DNA of 64,000 bases from Dendrophyllia cribrosa (GCA_024195265.1 JAJLRJ010000014.1:19652459-19716458), one strand, 5' to 3'; counted from the stretch's first letter, positions 1 to 11,765 are shown. Notes: generated from the sequence alone by a model not told the origin. Translations and numbers: made by a program.

Positions 1-58
1 CAGGACAAAGACAACTGTCCATAATAACAGGGTGTCCGTATTAAGCGGGGTTCGACTG
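1..58. mobile_element. Right end of a TA-flanked mariner-like MITE, cut by the window edge
   Basis: The segment reads into the terminal motif ggttcgactg followed by TA at 59-60. The same end (ttcgactgta, ttcactgta) closes the complete copies at 44625-44811 and 55479-55888, and the internal ggtgtccgtattaagcgg matches them too. The left end lies outside the window. It sits in the CACNB intron upstream of the first visible exon. Confidence 0.7.
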
Positions 59-120
59 TAATTTCAATTGTATGTAGCTTTGCCCACTTACTGTATTTAT
101 TGTTGTTGATTTTTTGACAG

Positions 121-3100
121 AAATTTAATGATGACTGGTGGATTGGAAGAGTAGTAAAGGAAGGATGTGACATTGGGTTTATTCCGAGGTACTTCTATTG
201 AAATCTTATGATATTTGTGCTGCTGCCACACACTTTTAACATGTTTAGTTATCTCACCAACTCTGCTTTTCTCCTAACAAAGAACTGTTATCACTGCTCT
301 ACTCAACTTTACCTTACCACACCCTACCCAACCCTAACCTTACTCTACTTCACGCTACTCCACGCTACTCCACTTTTTGCCACTTTGATGTTGGTATTTA
401 TTGAAATATATAAGCATACCGAATGCCAACAGCGCTCTGACAAAACTCCACAAACAGTTTTTTAGCAAAAAGAAATATATTTATAGAAGTATGTGAGATT
501 GCTGCACTGATGGCTGATAAGAGGCTGTGGAAAGACCTAGTGGTTGCCCGCCTTCGGGCGCCCTAGTAGTAGTAGTAGTAGTAGTAGTGGTATGTGATGT
601 ATATTGTATATTTGCAGCCCTAGCAAGTTAAACTCACTACAGCAGGCGCTGGGACTGAGTAAGGGTGGACCAGGAAGCAAATCAAATCAAAAGTAAGAAT
701 ATTCAACAGCTACTTTTGAATTCTTTGGATTAAGTCCTTAGGGAAATAATATGACTGAGTGGGAGGGCCAGATGGGAAAATATTTGGCTTGAGGTTGTGG
801 CATACAGACTGAGCACAGCAAGGTCCATAAGGTATAAGCAAGAGCCAAATATTTTTACATTTGGCACAACCTAACTTAGTCAATATGTATTTTATCACGA
901 TGACCAATTTGGAGACAAATATGTTTCGATTTTTAACACACAAGGCCATACACTTTTGTAGCAGGGCCATACAGCTTTTTCTGGCCCCACTTGGTAATTG
1001 TGTATGTTTTTAAATGTGTAAATGTGTATGGGTATTTTGTAATAGTTTTGAAAAGAACCCACCCACTGGGTCATATGAGTCAAATAATAAAAAAAACTTT
1101 CCATTCCACTTGTAACTACAGTCATCACTCCATTCTTTTGTTTGTAACCAATTGGCATATTCCAGACCTTCCCTGTTTATCCTTAATAATTATTTTCAAG
1201 TCTTGATGTTAAGATAACAGGCCATGGGTAGCTTTTGTGCCAACAATATAGTTTGTTACTTGATTTTATTAGGTCAGGTAGCATCTCTCAGTTTGAAGGA
1301 ATGATGAACCAAGCGCAGTCTCCAACAAACACATCACCATCAAGGCATTCATCCACATCAGGACAGAGTGAGTTATTGTTATTACACTAACATGAAAATA
1401 GCAGGCTAAATTTGGCCTTTGTGGCATTATTTACTCAGGGGCGGATCCAGGATTTTTCTTAGGAGGGGGTGCACCTCTAAGGAATGACGTAACTGAAGGG
1501 TGACGTAAACAAATTTTAAAAGCGAACAACGCAGACTAGGTCATCTCAGGGGGGGGTGCGCACCCCCTGCACCCTCCCCCTGGATCCGACCCTGTTACTG
1601 TCAAACAGACTCCATGGAAATTTGCATAACAGCAAGGGAAATGATCTGCACAATCAGCTTGAATGTGATGCAAAGTGAAATATAAAGAAAGGCACAATAA
1701 GATCAGTGAAAAAAAAAACATGGGACGTCACACTTTGCAGGCACATTCTGTCACAAAGCAGACCGCTTACCTCATTGACTTAAGTTTAACTTTGCTTAAC
1801 GTTAGCCACATTAAACACAGCCAGATAAGCTGCTCTTCCAAATAAGCTGCACCCCAAGTTTAAACCTAAAATAAAATGTTCATTCTTGAATGATATACAG
1901 TAGAGGCTGACTGCTGAATAAATCTTACATTGTATTAACATATGAAAGTGTAACATATGATAGAGTTTTGTGTGGTATATTTTGTTAGCACTGTTGTTTG
2001 TGCCTGATGCACTGTTGGTGTCTTGACGGCAAAGCTGCAAAGGTGACGATGATGATGATGATGATGATGATGATGGTGATGATGATGGTATTTGTGCAAT
2101 GAAGATGACACTTTACAGAACTGTGAATTCCAGATGTTCCCACAGATAAGCAGTGGGCCTGATTTCAAAAGAATTTTGGTTAAAATAAAATGTGCAGCTT
2201 ACATTGTATATAATAGAATTTGTATGTTATTAATTCGTACCATTATAACAATAATTATTTTAAATGACAGATGACAACGAGAATGGTTTGGATTACGAAG
2301 AGGTGCCCAGCCCATCAAGTCCGACGCCCAAACCATTGCCAAGATCGGCATCTGGTACCACAGTATCGTCGCAAGGAACTCAAGGCGGCAAATCAAAAAA
2401 ACCATTCTTCAAAAAGGTTTTTATGCTGTTGTGTGTTTATATTATTTTTACTGTGTAATTTAGTTGAGTATAGAATGAAAATAGCTTTGTGACAAGGTTA
2501 TGTTGTTAGACCTCTCAAGGAACATCATCACTAGCTACAGTTGAATTGTTCTGGGTAAGATTGGCCTAAGTGACTCTTGTGATGTTTGTTAATATCTTGT
2601 CTTTTAAGTCTAAAAAAGCATTGTTTTGTCCAAATAGTTGTTTATAGAGTACCGAAGTGATGGCGTCACAAAAACTAAATTTGTGAAATTATGGGATTTG
2701 ATTAGATATTCATTACGTAATGAACCAAGGCAAAAATTAGAAAGGTTTGTATGGAGTCATCAGAGCATAACGGTGCCACTATCTCACCCCCAAATTGCAA
2801 TAAGATGCTGATTTTTGGCAAGCGGGCGTTTTTCATCATGCCCTTTCCGAATATCTAATCAAATCCCATAATTTCACAAGTGTGACGTCACACTTCGGTA
2901 CTCTATTCCTGTTGTAGTGTACGAAGCAGATCCAGTCATACATGTGGGCACTCTCGCACAGGTGACCCAATAAACCAATTGCATCACCTGTGCAAGGGTA
3001 GCAACAAATGTGATTTTCACCGTGTATTTCTGACACAATAGTTTTCTGAAAGGTTGCATTGCCTGTGAAGTAAAAAAATGTGCATAAAGCTGGGAGGAAG

Positions 3101-6100
3101 ATGTTTTTGAAATGGTTAAGGACCTAGGTACAACTGGGACCAATCCCTTTTTTTTTACACTTTAGAGTGTCTGTCTTAAAGTAGATAAAGTACTTAGGAA
3201 TTAGGTACATGGCCTTTTCATCCACTTTTTCCTAATGTTATTACCTGTCTGTTTAGCAACAAGAACAGTTCTCTCCTTATGATGTTGTTCCATCAATGAG
3301 GCCTATTGTGTTGCTTGGACCTTCTCTTAAGGGCTATGAGGTATGCGCCATACTGTTAGGTTTTTAATATCAGCATTTTATTCAGTTTTAAACTTTAATG
3401 TTTTAATTACAAGGGACCAAGTTATTCTGATCAGTCTTTGAAATCACCTATTAGTATGTAGTGCAGTGTATGTGAAGTTTTTCTGTTATTTTTACAGGTC
3501 ACGGATATGATGCAGAAAGCTTTGTTTGATTATTTGAAACACAAGTTTTCAGGAAGGTAAGGCATATACAGTCAACTCTCATCGGTATCAGAACCTACTG
3601 CTCATCTTAGATGGATGTCCATCTACACAGTACAGTTTGTAAAGAGTTCAGTTACAGTAAAATGAGCGACTTTAGTGTGTTAGGTGCCAACTTTACGATT
3701 AAATTATTGTAAAGCAGTGGGGGGTGGGGGCTTATAACTGGAATTTTACTGATATTTCTAGAAAATAATGGTACAACTTTTTCAATCACTTGCTTGTGCT
3801 ATTGTAATGTGTTGCATTTTTATTTATTCATTTATTTGCAGGATAACAATAATGCGTGTTAATGCTGACATAACCTTGGCCAAAAGATCAAACCTTTCAA
3901 ACCCCAGCAAGAGAACATTAATAGAAAGATCGAACAGTAAATCGTCAGGACTCGGTATGTATGTCCTGTTTTCAATCATAGGACACAGAAATGCGAACAT
4001 TAGCAGAACTTGACCAGCAGTACAAGCACAACCTTTGGTCAAAGGCATTTTCTGTTTTTAACCCGTGAATACACGCAAGCACAATGAACAGGTTATCGGT
4101 AACGGTGGCTAATTCACTCACTCACTCACTCACTCCCTCCTTCCATCAGCAGTAAACTTAGTGACGTAATGCTTTGTTACGAATGGGTTTCATAGCAAGA
4201 ACAACATGAATCCAGCGAGTCTTTAATGCAGCATTAAAATTGATCTAAAAGGATTTTCCAATCAAGACACATATTTTGATGCGTATCTACCTTAAAATAA
4301 TAAAATTTAGTCAAGATTAATTGAGCATGTGTTCCTCGATGGTCTAGTGGTCTAGCTCCGGGAATTGCAGTCAGGAGGCACAAGTTCAATTCACTCTCAG
4401 GACCCCTTTTTTTCAGACTGAACATTATGAAAGTGATTAACTTTTATTTTGTGTTCATCATCCTTCATTCATTCATAATCCTTACATTAAATTTTAAAAA
4501 AACATGAAACCGTGTCAGCGTGAAAACATAAGCTTACCGCAATATTGTGTTACGTGTTAGCATTTCTTATTCACATGTTGGCTCTTAGGAGCATTTGATT
4601 AAAGACATGTTTTGACAGATTCATCTGTCTGTATCGCTTACAATAATGCAGTGTACAAAAGTAGATTGAATTTGTTATAGGTCTAACTAGGCAATAGAGC
4701 ACTTTTCAAGTGTGATAGGCTAAAACATCTCGCGCCACTTTCTCAACTAATCAGAAGTAAAACCAAAACCAATTTAAGGGGTGCCTGGAAAAAATCCCTA
4801 AGTGACTTCTGATAAACTGCTAGATTCTCATTCCAAATTGTCTTGTATTCCCTTGGGAAACAAAGGGAGAATTTGACGTTATGTCAAAAGTCACTTAGGG
4901 CCTTATTCCATGCACCCCTATTATTTTTGTTGGAGTGCACCCCTATTATTGTTGCTTGCTTGCACAAGTTTTCCCATGCTTGGTGCTGGCTGCATGTTTT
5001 TGCTTCAAGTTCTGATTGGTTCATCGGAATGTGTGCATCTGATGTGATTGGACAAAGTGATTGCTTTGGTTTCAGTTTGACAACACTGCTTTAACAAAAA
5101 TCCGTGGCTCCAATGAGCCAACTCATAAATGCGAAGCAACCTTTGGACCCTCCCCTCTCCAATGCATTTTGCTCCATGCACCCCCCCCCCCCCCCCCAAC
5201 CCCTCCCCCCAACCCTCTGTCCAACTCCCTCTCTCAGGTGACCATTACCTATGACATTTTGAACAGGCAAAATATGTGCGCACGCCTTATGCAATGGCCA
5301 GCGGGATTACCAAGAAAAGTTAACAGCCAATGGATCGATGGAAGGGAGGAGTTGGGAGGAGATTTGCATATTTGCCCCTGTCTGCTTTAACTTCATTCAA
5401 CATTTTGTGAGTTAAAAAATGACAGAGGCAGAGGCAAATAATTGACAGAACTGTATTGATAATCTGTAGTAACCTTTCACCGTATATAATTATCTTTACA
5501 GCCGAGGTACAGCTAGAGATTGAGCGGATATTTGAGTTGGCTCGAGGGCTGAACTTGGTTGTGTTAGACTGTGAAAGTGTTAATCACCCTACACAGCTTT
5601 TCAAGACCTCATTAGCTCCACTGCTGGTGTACATTAAAATAAATTCACTCAAGGTAATGTTTGTGTTTTAAATTATATTAACACAGGGCTATCATTAGCA
5701 GGCAGCATCTGGCTATTACTGTTGATAATATACATGAAAAAATTACTCGTTTCTGATTGGCTAAGAGCAGTGCAGTTCAAGTGCAACACTAGTGCAAAAA
5801 GTGTAACACCAGTGTAAGTTACAAATCAAAAAAAATTTCCAAAAAAAATTTTTGCAAAAAAAAAATTGATGCAAATTTTTTCATGTATAATTATTAATAA
5901 GTAATCATACAGTTTTCTCGTTCAATTTGGGATTAATTTGCACTTGTGTGTTTTTCAAAAATGTCAAATTGCACTCGCCGAAGTGGCTCGTGCAATTTGA
6001 ACTTTTTGAAAAACTCACTCATGCAAATTTATCCCAAATTGAACTCGAAACCATATGATTACCTATACAAAAGCTCTATTAAGCCTCCTGCAAACTTATT

Positions 6101-7606
6101 TATTTTCAGCCTTTAGAGCATATGTTTTGGGGCCTTTTAGAGGAGGGGGGCATTGGGGATTTGCGGTGTTGCGGTGTTGCTCACTTTTTGATGCGGTGTT
6201 TCGGTGAATGAAATCCCAGCTTGCGGTGTTGCAGTGATCTCAAACCCTACGGTGTGCGATGTTTGCGCTTTAAAGTCTGCGGTGTTCGGTGGAACGAAAT
6301 TATCTGCGGTGTTGCTGTTTCCTGTTTGACCCTTGTCAGTCAGATCTAAATTTAGCCTCCATATGTTATTTATTCCGTACTTATTTATGAAAAGCTTGTA
6401 CCATTATGTTTAATTTGTAACAAAAAGCAGTCCAGTACTGTCTAGTTAATCTTCAATACGCTGCCGGTCACCAATCCTAAAGCTTTTTCATTTATAAGTA
6501 ACTTAACAAAAATATATATTGCGGTGACGGTGTTTCGTCGACTTTTCTTGCGGTGATGCGGTGTTCGGTAATTTTTTTTTTGCAGTGTTGCGGTGTTCAG
6601 AGCCCTCCAATGTCCCCCTCTTAGAGCACATGTTTTGGTCTGGCTACAGGTCTGAATATCATGCATTATTTTCACATTGATGAAAAGTCACCAATGGTAT
6701 TTTTTTTAAACAGGTCTTACAGAGGCTCATAAAAACCCGTGGCAAATCCCAGTCAAGAAATCTCAATGTCCAACTAGTGGCTGCAGAAAAATTAGCTCAA
6801 TGTGGGAATGTGAGTAAAATTTTTTTGTAGTAAATATATTCCATTTTACATTAATCTCAAAACTAAAAGTAGATAAGGATGCAGGAAGCCACAATGGTCC
6901 CATAATGAGAGCACAAGCATCTCACCAGTGTAGCCTAGCTGGGTTCAAATTACGGAAATGTTTTGCCCATCTGTTTAGACCAAACTTGGTGACTAAGTAT
7001 TAATTTGTACTGATCTAATTTTACTTTATGTACTGAACTTCATAAGTCATGGACTTTAATGAAGTACAAACAATTTGTTCCACATTGTTCAATGTACTAG
7101 AATGTTCATAATAAAAGCCCCTTCTCTGTTAAATGCCAGGGCCATTTATTTTGTGGTTTAATTTTTGTTTTGGTTTGAAAAATGTTCAAACCATTTTGAT
7201 TCTGATTTTCCTTTGTCTTGGATTATAGTAATGAATCTGAGGCAAAGGTTTGAAATTTTCAGACCAAGGAAACCACGGCATATACTTGCATGTTGTTTTG
7301 GGGGATGTTAACGTTAGGGGTCTTATAAGAAATGAGGGATTGATTCAGGTAAATATAATATTAACATTGTTTTTGTTAGTAACATTTGTAATTTAATTTT
7401 GTACAAAGGAATCTTATGACCTTGTTCTGGATGAGGCTCAGCTTGATGATGCATGTGATCACTTAGGAGAGTTTCTTGAAAGTTACTGGAGAGCAACACA
7501 TCCACCTAGCCAACCAGGCAGCAGGCTGCCGACCGTCCAGCCATCTCCGTCAAGCCAGCAGTATCATACCGTGGACTCAAATGAAAGGCCCAGTGTTTAT
7601 CTGTAA
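121..7606 (+). CDS. CACNB: Voltage-gated calcium channel beta subunit, ten 3' exons (5' end outside window)
   Basis: Cytosolic MAGUK-like auxiliary subunit that binds the alpha1 I-II linker (AID) and controls surface expression and gating. Exons read by eye: 121-188, 618-692, 1273-1367, 2271-2416, 3257-3340, 3498-3556, 3842-3954, 5502-5653, 6714-6809, 7409-7606. All junctions are AG/GT and all phases match, giving 361 residues plus TAA. The first exon is the end of the SH3 domain ([19 protein letters not shown]). The next three form a serine-rich HOOK linker. From 3257 the guanylate-kinase-like domain follows: [80 protein letters not shown], and [12 protein letters not shown]. After that only a short tail of about 30 residues remains. 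The SH3-HOOK-GK order and motif matches make the family certain. Vertebrate paralogue numbering (B1-B4) should not be assigned, because cnidarians split before those duplications. Confidence 0.96.
545..592. repeat. (TAG)n microsatellite next to a GC-rich palindrome
   Basis: The core gcccgccttcgggcgccc is followed by a run of tag triplets. A related arrangement, (cta)n next to ggccctcgggcgggcc, is at 45482-45520 in an SLC4 intron. The pair probably represents the tail of one dispersed element. It lies in a CACNB intron. Confidence 0.5.
1436..1594. mobile_element. hAT-type MITE with 5-bp TSD (copy 1)
   Basis: Terminal inverted repeats caggggcggatccagg and ctggatccgaccctg are flanked on both sides by TTACT (1431-1435 and 1595-1599). 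The same element is at 31034-31260, also with a 5-bp duplication. A CAGGG-starting TIR with a 5-bp TSD fits the hAT5 group (family knowledge). It lies in the CACNB intron between 1367 and 2271. Confidence 0.8.
2045..2088. repeat. (GAT)n microsatellite
   Basis: About fourteen gat triplets with one ggt interruption, inside a CACNB intron. On the minus strand it reads as a poly-His stretch, but there is no coding context. Confidence 0.9.
2645..2905. mobile_element. MITE with long terminal inverted repeats
   Basis: Left arm tagagtaccgaagtgatg and right arm cacttcggtactcta pair. A second paired block follows inside: gggatttgattagatattc against gaatatctaatcaaatccc. The arms are about 60 bp with a central spacer. 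It lies in the CACNB intron 2417-3256. Confidence 0.75.
4331..4510 (+). mobile_element. tRNA-derived SINE-like sequence
   Basis: The head carries a Pol III A-box-like tggtctagtggtctag and, about 50 bp on, a B-box-like gttcaattc, then an AT-rich body ending near an A-run at about 4495-4505. The acceptor stem does not pair well, so it is not a functional tRNA gene. It lies in the CACNB intron 3955-5501. Confidence 0.5.
4685..5095. mobile_element. CCAAT-rich MITE family, copy interrupted by another MITE
   Basis: Contains the block caaaaccaattt, ctgcatgttttt, ttctgattggttcat and gatgtgattgg, also seen at 11510-11765 and 34920-35205. The copy is split by the element at 4778-4919. The family contains several CCAAT/ATTGG boxes in both orientations. 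Confidence 0.6.
4778..4919. mobile_element. Nested MITE inside the CCAAT-rich element
   Basis: Terminal repeats aggggtgcctggaaa and ttccatgcacccct pair, and the subterminal blocks ccctaagtgacttctg and aaaagtcacttaggg also pair. The motif tgcacccctatta is repeated at 4936-4949, so the exact right edge is uncertain. Confidence 0.65.
5100..5400. repeat. Dispersed repeat with pyrimidine-rich centre (second copy at 49330)
   Basis: Shares ordered blocks with 49330-49645: gagccaactcat, accctcccctctcc, gtgaccattacc, ttaccaagaaaagtt, atttgcatatttg, tctgcttt. The centre is a C homopolymer and CCCCAA-like tract (about 5179-5215) that probably differs in length between individuals. Confidence 0.65.
5730..6072. 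mobile_element. Foldback MITE in the CACNB GK-domain intron
   Basis: acatgaaaaaattactcg at about 5732 pairs with aaattttttcatgta at about 5873. A second hairpin spans 5902-6065, with caatttgggattaatttgc against gcaaatttatcccaaattg and a small centre. No coding potential. Confidence 0.65.
6141..6620. mobile_element. MITE with reiterated GCGGTGTT subterminal motifs
   Basis: Ends gaggggggcattgggg and ccaatgtccccctc are inverted. Both inner flanks are packed with gcggtgttgcggtg-type motifs in direct orientation. An 18-bp direct repeat, ttagagcatatgttttgg (6113-6130) and its one-mismatch copy (6621-6638), brackets the element. It lies in the CACNB intron 5654-6713. Superfamily not identified. Confidence 0.6.
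7152..7276. mobile_element. Short MITE (second copy at 59300)
   Basis: Left end gtggtttaatttttg and right end aaggaaaccac are roughly inverted, and the interior (cttggattatagtaatgaatc) matches 59300-59424. It ends about 130 bp before the last CACNB exon. Confidence 0.6.
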
Positions 7607-7762
7607 CATCTGGAGTGCTTGCGGCATGTCTTTCAATACAACTCTATTTTGCCCAAGTACAATTGGACAGAATTTACCCAAGGTGCACGGCAAGCTGCAT
7701 CTCGATTGATCAATGCTGTGTTTGTTGATAGCCACTGGGGAAACTTAGTAGAGAATTAAAGA
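7607..7762 (+). other. CACNB 3' untranslated region with candidate poly(A) signal
   Basis: Follows the CACNB stop. The best candidate hexamer is ATTAAA within gagaattaaagac (about 7754-7759). No AATAAA is seen before it. The boundary is inferred. Confidence 0.45.
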
Positions 7763-8645
7763 CATTTCACAGTACGAAACAAACCCAACTATGGGAGTGA
7801 CAATATTCGGTTTACAGTGAAAGTTTATTCCCACAAGGGCATCATCTGTTGCGTGATGGTTGTAAACCCTTGTGCAAGATGTGCGGCCTATTGTGTCCTG
7901 GCAAGGCAAACCATTATATTCCACATGGGCTGTGTTTGGACAAGACAAACGAGGATGGTCATGCTACACAGATGCTGCTAAGTAATATAAATCATTTATA
8001 ATTAGTTTATGAAGCAAGCACTGGAAGAATGACTTGCATCTCCCAGTGGATTAGAAATCCACCAGAAGGAAAATGCTTTTTTAAAAAATTCTTATCCAAA
8101 ATTATAATCAGAAGTAATTAAGGAATTAAATTGGTTACATTCAGGTGTGGAGCGAGAGCAGTGGAACCCTGTTATTACCTCCACCGCTGGGAGATAAAAA
8201 TGATGTCATATCACTAGGTTGGATTGACAAGGTATTTTAGATGCGAAAATAGCTGCAAGAGCTTTTGTTTGGGCCTTTGCAATGAAAGTGGTCTTAGTGA
8301 TAGTTAACATGTCCAATTATTTAGTGGCTGTTGATTGTAAGACAAGGTTCCACTGTGGTATTTGGTAAGTTTGTTTATGAACCCCTGCTGTTATCTCTGT
8401 TCAATGGAATTAGAGCAGTGTTTTGATTAGTTGAGCATTACCTTGTGCAATGCCCTGTAACCAGTTGGAATCAAAGCTAAAACCTGTCATGACCTGACTT
8501 ATGTTTTTTTTTTCTGCCCTAATGGCACTAGTTGCTTGTTATGTTTTGAATTCTGATTGGTTCATTGAAAGAATGGAAATTGGCACTTGCCCACTCGCCC
8601 AAATGATGAGTATTGTCAAAATTAAGTTTCCAACCCAGCATTGTG
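7763..8645. other. Intergenic, nothing recognised
   Basis: No coding pattern, RNA gene or clear inverted repeat was seen. Confidence 0.4.
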
Positions 8646-8854
8646 CCCTTTAAGCCCCAACATCAAAATTTAAATTCTCATTTCTAGTCCTATACATTTC
8701 CGATAGAAGTACATGTAGTGGGGAGAAATTGTTTGGATATCAAGAGAACTCATCTGGTGTGATCATGTCCTTAATTCTCATGACCTTTTTGATTGATAAG
8801 GCATTGATGTTACAAGGAGAAATTTGATGCTGATCACTCTTAGGGCTTAAAGGG
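8646..8854. mobile_element. TTAA-type MITE, second family (full copy)
   Basis: Left end ccctttaagcccc and right end gggcttaaaggg are inverted, and the right side is followed by TTAA (8855-8858). The interior, including ggggagaaattgtttgg and gattgataaggcattgat, is shared with 59851-60045; an end fragment is at 52561-52610. It is distinct in sequence from the 88-bp-unit family but has the same style of termini. Confidence 0.7.
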
Positions 8855-9309
8855 TTAAATGCATAATGTTGATTGGTCAAATGTAATTATGTTCTACTTT
8901 TTTAAATCACTCTGGACTAACAGATAGGAGTCATACATTCAAGGCCAAAAATTGTTCTTACCTCCCCTTCCCTTCCACACTTCTCTATTTTGCCCATACT
9001 GCCCACCCACCTTACCCATCTGTATTCTTCAGGGAATATTTTTACTTTTTAACCAGCTGGAAAACTGGTTTGTACATGATTTGTATTCCTCTGCAACAAC
9101 AGTTTACGGTTATTGTTGATGAACGGTGCAGTAACTTATAATTATGCCAAATTAATGTGAAATTGTTGTTTGTTGATGGAAGCATGATATTCATGAACGT
9201 ACCAGTACCCACTGTTGCCAGCTACATAATCCTATTCTGCAATTGGCTATTGCTCATCAATGAACCATTTTCAAATAATTTAGCTGATTCTTGTTGCACA
9301 TTGTAAATG

Positions 9310-9540
9310 GTTTGAACCCAGGAGTATCACAAGTCTGTCAAGGGTGATCATCCGGGTTAGTGTAGTTCTGAAAATAACTGTTGTTGTTGACTATGACTGA
9401 TGTTTTGACAACCCCAGCGGAAGTCATCTTCAGAGTCATGTGTATTTTAAACCGTTAGTTGATGGTTTTTATGTCTGTTTATAGCTGTCATCGGTCAGTT
9501 TAGCCAAGATGTTACTGGCTGTTGAGACTCAAGTCAGTCA
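9310..9540. mobile_element. Fragment of a retroelement shared with 17540-17760 (Penelope-like, tentative)
   Basis: The blocks gatcatccgggttagtgtag, aactgttgttg and ttcagagtcatgtg are in the same order at 17545-17690. The second copy carries gacgtttcgacaac and ends near gaagatggcttcgc. Such gaagatgg and cgaaacgt motifs are common in Penelope-like terminal repeats (family knowledge, not proof). Confidence 0.4.
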
Positions 9541-10129
9541 TTGTTAACAACATTAGTTCTATTTCACTCATTTAGTATAGTAGTACACTAACCCAAACAA
9601 TCGCACTCGGCAGACTCTTGTAGCCCTTAAACGTTTTTTAAACGTACTGCAGTTTTTGCATTTAACACGTAATATATTTGAGCCCTTCCTACACTGATCA
9701 ATTTTTTTCCGGTGGTGAACTGTTAATGAACGATAAATGGCCTTGCCAAGAAATGTCTTGTACAGTGTAATAGACTAGTAGTAGTTGGGAAATTATTTAG
9801 TAACAAAGAAACAACTATTGCTTACAGCCGATTTATTATTATTATTAGCTATTTTATATTGTTTTAAGAAAGCAATGTGGTATCTACTTTGAACGAAATT
9901 TGCTCTTATTTGTTATGTAACATAGTCATTCTCACTAATACATCTTTGGATTTTTTTATAAGTATTATACACAGTAGCATAAGTAATTGATAAAGGGCTG
10001 AAAAAAAAATAGAGTAGCTTAAGTAAAAATTCAAGAAAATACCAAGTTTTATTTTGTAAATCACTGTAAAGCAAACGTCACCACAGAAATGTATTGCTAG
10101 AGAGCTTTCATCTAAATGGCCACACTTTA

Positions 10130-10445
10130 GGATTTCATCCACAGACTCAAAATTAGAACCACCTTGTACAGCATAATAAACAGTACCACAGGAAAGTACT
10201 GCTCAGTAGCTTTCATTTCAATGGTTGCACTTCAGGATTCCATCCACAGACTCAAAAGTTAGGACATTCTTGTACAGCATAATAAACAGTACCACAGAAA
10301 AGTACTGCTCAGTAGCTTTTATTTGAATGGTCACACTTTAGGATTTCATCCACAGACTCAAAAGTTAGAACCACCTTGTACAGCATGATAAACAGTACTA
10401 GACGAAAGTACTGCTTAGTAGCTTTCATATGAAAGTTCATACTTT
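10130..10445. repeat. Tandem array, about three 106-bp units, core shared with the piggyBac-like MITE
   Basis: cagtaccacag or cagtactag starts recur at 10181, 10287 and 10393, exactly 106 bp apart. Each unit holds aaagtactgct, atttgaatggtcacac (or variant) and catccacagactcaaaa, the same core as the 88-bp unit at 61798-62150. No TTAA-flanked ends were found here. Confidence 0.85.
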
Positions 10446-11509
10446 AGGATCAAACACAGGCTTTGACTGGGTTTAAATTAAATTTCTGGGGTTTTAGCTT
10501 ATGAGTCAGTCACTAAGAGATTTTCCCTTTCGCATGAAGGTTATTTGTCTGGAATTTCCCTGTGGTGGTATTTGTTTCTCGGTGTTTTGCAACATGAGGT
10601 TTGGTAGTGAGAAATTTAAGTAGCAGTTTTAGTCCACTGCCAAATGCTTTTTCACTTAATCTTTCTGCGCATGCTCCACCCTGGTGGTGGAAGTATTACG
10701 TTAAGCTAGCAAACATCATTTTTGTTTTTCATTTATACATTTTATTAATGGAAGCTGAAAAAAATGAAATTTTGTTGAACTTCCTGCTAGAGGACACCCT
10801 TGGGAAACCTGTTGTACACCCTTAGAATACCTGTGGGTCACCCTTGTGGTACCTATGGGACACCCTTGGGATAACCTCTGAGACTTCGTTGAGATCACAA
10901 TGAAATGTCTGCTTAGGAAATATGCCTCTTTTAGGCAATCAGTCGTTCTTCATCGTCAAAAGTTGTTTGACGATGGCTACCATAAAATGCAGCAATAGGT
11001 GTAAACTTCGTTTGCGACATGCATATGTTTGCATGTGGCCCATTAGCAGAGGTACGACTGCATAGCAAGTATTTGTAGTTAAGTCAATTTAAATTTTGAA
11101 GAGAATGCAGTGGTTGTCATTAGTATGCTGTTTTACAACTGGTGTGAGGTAATTCACTCCAGTGATTGGAAAGATAACTGTCAAATATTCTTACTCTGGC
11201 AGTTGTGATTATGATAGTCAATATCGGAGATTTTGAACCTCCAAAAGCTGTTGGAAATAGTTTGATGTTATGGAGGCTTGTTTATCAAATATTATAGCAG
11301 TTTTATTTAACTTAATGCCAGTATATAAAGTTATTTTTAAAGAAATTGCCAAACGTCTGGGAAAGTGTGGCATTGTACAGAGTTATAGATAGAGTGCAGA
11401 AAAGAATGAGAGCTTTTTGACTTGAAGAAGAGTAATTGAACCTTGGGGTTATAAAGTTACCAGTTTGTGGGGAAAGAATTTTGCCGCACATATTGTTTTA
11501 AATAGCACT
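10446..11509. other. Intergenic, nothing recognised except a short CACCCTTG minisatellite
   Basis: 10795-10870 holds three to four imperfect repeats of a motif like cacccttgggaacctgt. The rest shows no structure to me. Confidence 0.4.
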
Positions 11510-11765
11510 TAGTTTTGTTATAAATAGTGGTTCTGAATTGAAAGTGAAAAGTAACTTACAAAACGTGCCTTAACCAATCAGATAAAAGGTGCTCTTTCTT
11601 CGACCAATCAGGAGCAAGTTGCGATGTGCACACTTTCCCGCCTTTTGCACTGGCTGCATGTTTTCCCGCGCTTAAAACTGGTTACACGTTTTTGTGTGAA
11701 GCTCTGATTGGTTCATTACGATATTAGCATTTGTTGTGATTGGTCAGGTATGGTGTCCTTGATTA
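11510..11765. mobile_element. CCAAT-rich MITE family, degraded copy
   Basis: Shares aaccaatcaga, tttcccgc, ctggctgcatgttttcccg and tctgattggttcat with 4936-5060 and 34960-35100. Terminal repeats are not clear. Confidence 0.5.

Noticed and set aside
4108..4140. ctcactcactcactccctcc as a possible regulatory motif
   Set aside because: Simple (actc)n repeat in a CACNB intron with no additional support.
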